Shown here one piece after another: positions 5,253-7,365 of a stretch of DNA of 7,365 nucleotides. How positions within the stretch are numbered: the first letter of the stretch is position 1; the number at the start of each line of letters is the position of its first letter. The position numbers and the translations under genes are program-made. The DNA is from Butyrivibrio sp. (lineage in GTDB: Bacteria > Bacillota > Clostridia > Lachnospirales > Lachnospiraceae), in the NCBI GenBank assembly GCA_024688095.1, contig JAILEJ010000160.1, forward strand, positions 1-7,365, read 5' to 3'. The notes under the pieces are model-generated. The model did no database searches. It was not told the origin of the DNA and saw only the letters and a program-made list of their open reading frames with translations.

Positions 5253-7118
5253 ATGAATATTTTAAATGTTGAAAATGTATCTAAAACATATATGTCAAAA
5301 CCTGTATTGAGTGATATCTCAGTTGGTATCAGTGATGCTGACAAAATTGGAGTTGTTGGTACTAATGGAACAGGTAAATCTACACTTCTTTCTATAGTGG
5401 CAGGAGCCGTCCAGCCAGATACAGGCAAGGTAGTTATGTCTAATGGATTAAGGATATCTTATCTGCCACAGAATCCCGTATTTGATATGGAAAAAACTCT
5501 GTTAGAGAATATAACAGATAGAATATATGCTGGTGGTGACCATTGGGATAAAATGGGAGAAATTAAGGCTAATTTGGCTAAGTTTGGAATAGACGATCCT
5601 GATTGTAATCCTTCTATTTTATCAGGAGGTCAGAAAAAAAGAGCAGCGCTGGTAGCGGCAATAATGACACCTTCAGATTTGCTTATATTAGATGAACCTA
5701 CTAACCATCTTGATTCAGAAATGATAGAGTGGCTAGAGGATTTTTTGAAGCATTTCAGGGGAGCACTTCTTATGGTTACTCATGACAGATATTTCCTTGA
5801 TGAAGTAACTAATCAGATTTTAGAAATCAATAAGGGTAATGCATATAGATATGAAGCTAATTATTCAGGCTTTTTGGAACTTAAACAACAAAGACTTGAA
5901 TATGAGCAGGCAGCAGAAAGAAAAGCGGCAACATTATATAGGAAAGATCTGGCATGGATGCTTCGTGGTGCAAGAGCTCGTTCAACCAAGCAAAAAGCAC
6001 ATATACAAAGATTTGAGGAACTAAGAGACAGACAGCGCCCTGAAGAGGAGAGACAGGTTGAACTTAGTTCTCTTTCAACAAGAATGGGAAATAAAACCAT
6101 CATCCTTGATAATATATCTAAAGAATATGAAGGGAAAATATTATTTAAAGATTTCTCATATACCTTTAATAAACTTGACAGAGTTGGAATCATAGGACCA
6201 AATGGATGTGGGAAATCAACTCTTATGAAATGCATAATAGGAGCGGTTACTCCTGATAGTGGAAACGTAGAAATTGGGCAGACTATAAAGATAGGTTATT
6301 TTGGGCAGGAAAATGAGGCACTTGATGAAAGGAGCAGAGTTCTTGATTATATAAAAGGAACAGCAGAATTTATTAGAACAAAGGATGGACTTGTATCTGC
6401 ATCTGTAATGTGTGACAGGTTTTTATTTAGCCCTGACATGCAGTATGCCCCAATTTCAAAGCTTTCCGGCGGAGAGAAAAGAAGATTGTATCTTTTAAGA
6501 GTGCTTATGGAGCAGCCTAATGTGATTATACTTGATGAGCCTACTAATGACCTGGATATTCAAACCTTAAGGATATTGGAAGACTATCTTGATGGATTTG
6601 CAGGAATAATTATTACTGTCAGCCATGACAGATATTTCCTGGATCGTGTTGTTACAAGGATATTTGCGTTTGAAGAAGATGGCACCTTGTATCAGAGTGA
6701 AGGTGGATATTCTGACTATATAATTCATAAAAAAAATATGAATGGAACTGATAATATATCTGATGATAAAAAGACAGGAAAAAATAGTCAGTCTTTTGGG
6801 GCTTCTACAGATTCTGCAAATATGGACGATTCTGTAAATAAGAATTTAAAAGGAAAACATCAGTCTCCTAGAGAAAAAACAAAGCTTTCATATAAGGAAC
6901 AGAAAGAATTTGATACTATCGAAGAAGAGATAGAGAGGCTTGAAAATAAAAGTGCAGAGCTTGAAGAACAGATAGCCGTAGCAGCAACTGACTTTCCTAA
7001 GCTGATGAAGCTTAGTAAAGAAAAAGAAGAAGTGGATACTGAAATTGAAAAGAAAATGGAACGGTTTATTGAACTCCAGGAAATGGTAGATAGTTTTGAT
7101 AATATAAATAATAAATAA
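5253..7118 (+). CDS. ABC-F family ATPase, Uup-type, with C-terminal coiled coil
   Basis: The protein has 621 residues with two ABC ATPase domains and no membrane segment, so it is a soluble ABC-F protein acting on ribosomes rather than a transporter. Domain 1 has Walker A GTNGTGKST (36-44), signature LSGGQ (123-127) and Walker B with D147-E148. Domain 2 has GPNGCGKST (315-323), LSGGE (404-408) and D428-E429. The inter-domain linker (about 217-285) is charged and carries WMLRGARARSTKQKA, the tRNA-facing helix typical of the Uup branch. Residues 492-543 are a low-complexity Asn/Ser/Asp/Lys stretch. Residues 544 to about 615 (KLSYKEQKEF, then Glu/Lys heptads) form the coiled-coil ABC_tran_CTD typical of Uup. 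GGAG at 5238-5241 precedes the ATG by 11 nt. It probably helps stalled or early-elongating ribosomes; an antibiotic-resistance role is less likely for this subgroup but not excluded. Confidence 0.9.
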   Translation: MNILNVENVSKTYMSKPVLSDISVGISDADKIGVVGTNGTGKSTLLSIVAGAVQPDTGKVVMSNGLRISYLPQNPVFDMEKTLLENITDRIYAGGDHWDKMGEIKANLAKFGIDDPDCNPSILSGGQKKRAALVAAIMTPSDLLILDEPTNHLDSEMIEWLEDFLKHFRGALLMVTHDRYFLDEVTNQILEINKGNAYRYEANYSGFLELKQQRLEYEQAAERKAATLYRKDLAWMLRGARARSTKQKAHIQRFEELRDRQRPEEERQVELSSLSTRMGNKTIILDNISKEYEGKILFKDFSYTFNKLDRVGIIGPNGCGKSTLMKCIIGAVTPDSGNVEIGQTIKIGYFGQENEALDERSRVLDYIKGTAEFIRTKDGLVSASVMCDRFLFSPDMQYAPISKLSGGEKRRLYLLRVLMEQPNVIILDEPTNDLDIQTLRILEDYLDGFAGIIITVSHDRYFLDRVVTRIFAFEEDGTLYQSEGGYSDYIIHKKNMNGTDNISDDKKTGKNSQSFGASTDSANMDDSVNKNLKGKHQSPREKTKLSYKEQKEFDTIEEEIERLENKSAELEEQIAVAATDFPKLMKLSKEKEEVDTEIEKKMERFIELQEMVDSFDNINNK

Positions 7119-7173
7119 GGAAGAGCTTGACTGACGTATTATTAAATAATTACAAAAGTTATTATAAATATTT

Positions 7174-7210
7174 ATAAAGCATTTCTTAACTAATTATTAA
7201 AGCTTTTTAT
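7174..7210 (+). terminator. Weak terminator candidate after the ABC-F gene
   Basis: AAAGC (7176-7180) can pair with GCTTT (7202-7206), followed by TTAT. The loop is long (21 nt) and AT-rich, with only a few further A-T pairs possible, so the hairpin is poor. No better terminator is seen in 7119-7283. An imperfect A/T hairpin at 7146-7165 lacks a T tract. Confidence 0.22.
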
Positions 7211-7232
7211 GGCCTCACAAATATAAATGTTA

Positions 7233-7260
7233 TTGTTATATAATTGTTCTTGATTATACA
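7233..7260 (+). promoter_or_regulatory. Probable promoter for the gene at the right edge
   Basis: TTGTTA (7233-7238) and TATACA (7255-7260) are 16 nt apart. A small inverted repeat, TGATT-ATAC-AATCA (7251-7264), overlaps the -10 element and could be an operator. An alternative TATAAT at 7239-7244 lacks a good -35 box. Confidence 0.42.
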
Positions 7261-7283
7261 ATCATTTACTTAGAGGAGAGGTT

Positions 7284-7365
7284 ATGTACGTATTTCCAGA
7301 AGAATTTAGAAAAGCGTATGAGAGGCTTGCAGTTCCAATGATAATTATGGGCATAGATGACAATG
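7284..7365 (+). CDS. Start of an unidentified gene, possibly a PAS/GGDEF-type signalling protein
   Basis: Only the first 27 codons are present. The ATG is preceded by a strong AGAGGAGAGG (7272-7281), two bases before the start codon at its nearest edge, with the GGAG core at 7275-7278 giving better spacing. The sequence MYVFPEEFRKAYERLAVPM resembles the opening of N-terminal sensor regions I recall from Lachnospiraceae cyclic-di-GMP signalling proteins (PEE.R.AYE..P.P pattern). That resemblance is from memory and rests on very few residues. No signal peptide is evident. The frame is open to the window edge, so the gene continues outside; nothing about catalytic domains can be said. Confidence 0.6.
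   Translation, partial: MYVFPEEFRKAYERLAVPMIIMGIDDN

Noticed and set aside
5861..6235. 124-codon minus-strand frame inside the ABC-F gene
   Set aside because: It is antisense to the linker and second Walker A of the ABC-F protein; its composition is that of a reverse shadow.
1..7365. CRISPR array, tRNA, rRNA, insertion sequence or prophage signals
   Set aside because: I saw no regularly spaced repeats, no tRNA-like cloverleaf with a CCA or T-arm motif, no transposase and no terminal inverted repeats on either strand.

Overview
The window comes from an AT-rich, low-GC Gram-positive genome, most like an anaerobic Clostridia/Lachnospiraceae member. This is inferred from base composition, strong AGGAGG-type ribosome binding sites, tight head-to-tail packing of genes on one strand, and the style of the flanking genes. 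The lineage is an inference, not a proven assignment. All supported genes lie on the + strand.

Layout. Positions 2-175 hold the 3' end of a Bcp-type peroxiredoxin. Two strong tandem intrinsic terminator hairpins follow (298-341 and 362-395). Next comes a compact five-gene block (456-5172). It encodes a circularly permuted ATP-grasp ligase (COG2308 type), a short alpha-E protein, a transglutaminase-like cysteine protease-fold protein, and two tandem AstE/AspA-family (M14-like) zinc-hydrolase paralogues. The first four genes overlap by 19, 1 and 8 nt, and the fifth follows after 23 nt. A near-consensus sigma-A promoter (5187-5215) then drives a Uup-type ABC-F ATPase (5253-7118). An AT-rich spacer with a second plausible promoter leads to the first 27 codons of another gene, cut by the window end.

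How the genes may work together. The ATP-grasp / alpha-E / transglutaminase trio is a recurrent bacterial gene set that comparative genomics has predicted to make or attach a peptide. In other phyla it often travels with the proteasome-like Anbu peptidase. No Anbu is seen here, although genes outside the window cannot be excluded. Instead two AstE/AspA-fold proteins follow. The first keeps every zinc and catalytic residue. The second has lost both metal-binding histidines and the catalytic glutamate but keeps the putative substrate-carboxylate-binding Asn-Arg and Arg. My inference is a make-and-trim system: ATP-dependent amide formation, transglutaminase-fold transfer or hydrolysis, and removal of a terminal acyl or amino-acid unit by an active/inactive hydrolase pair. 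The substrate and product cannot be read from the sequence.

The ABC-F gene has its own promoter and is probably a separate housekeeping unit.
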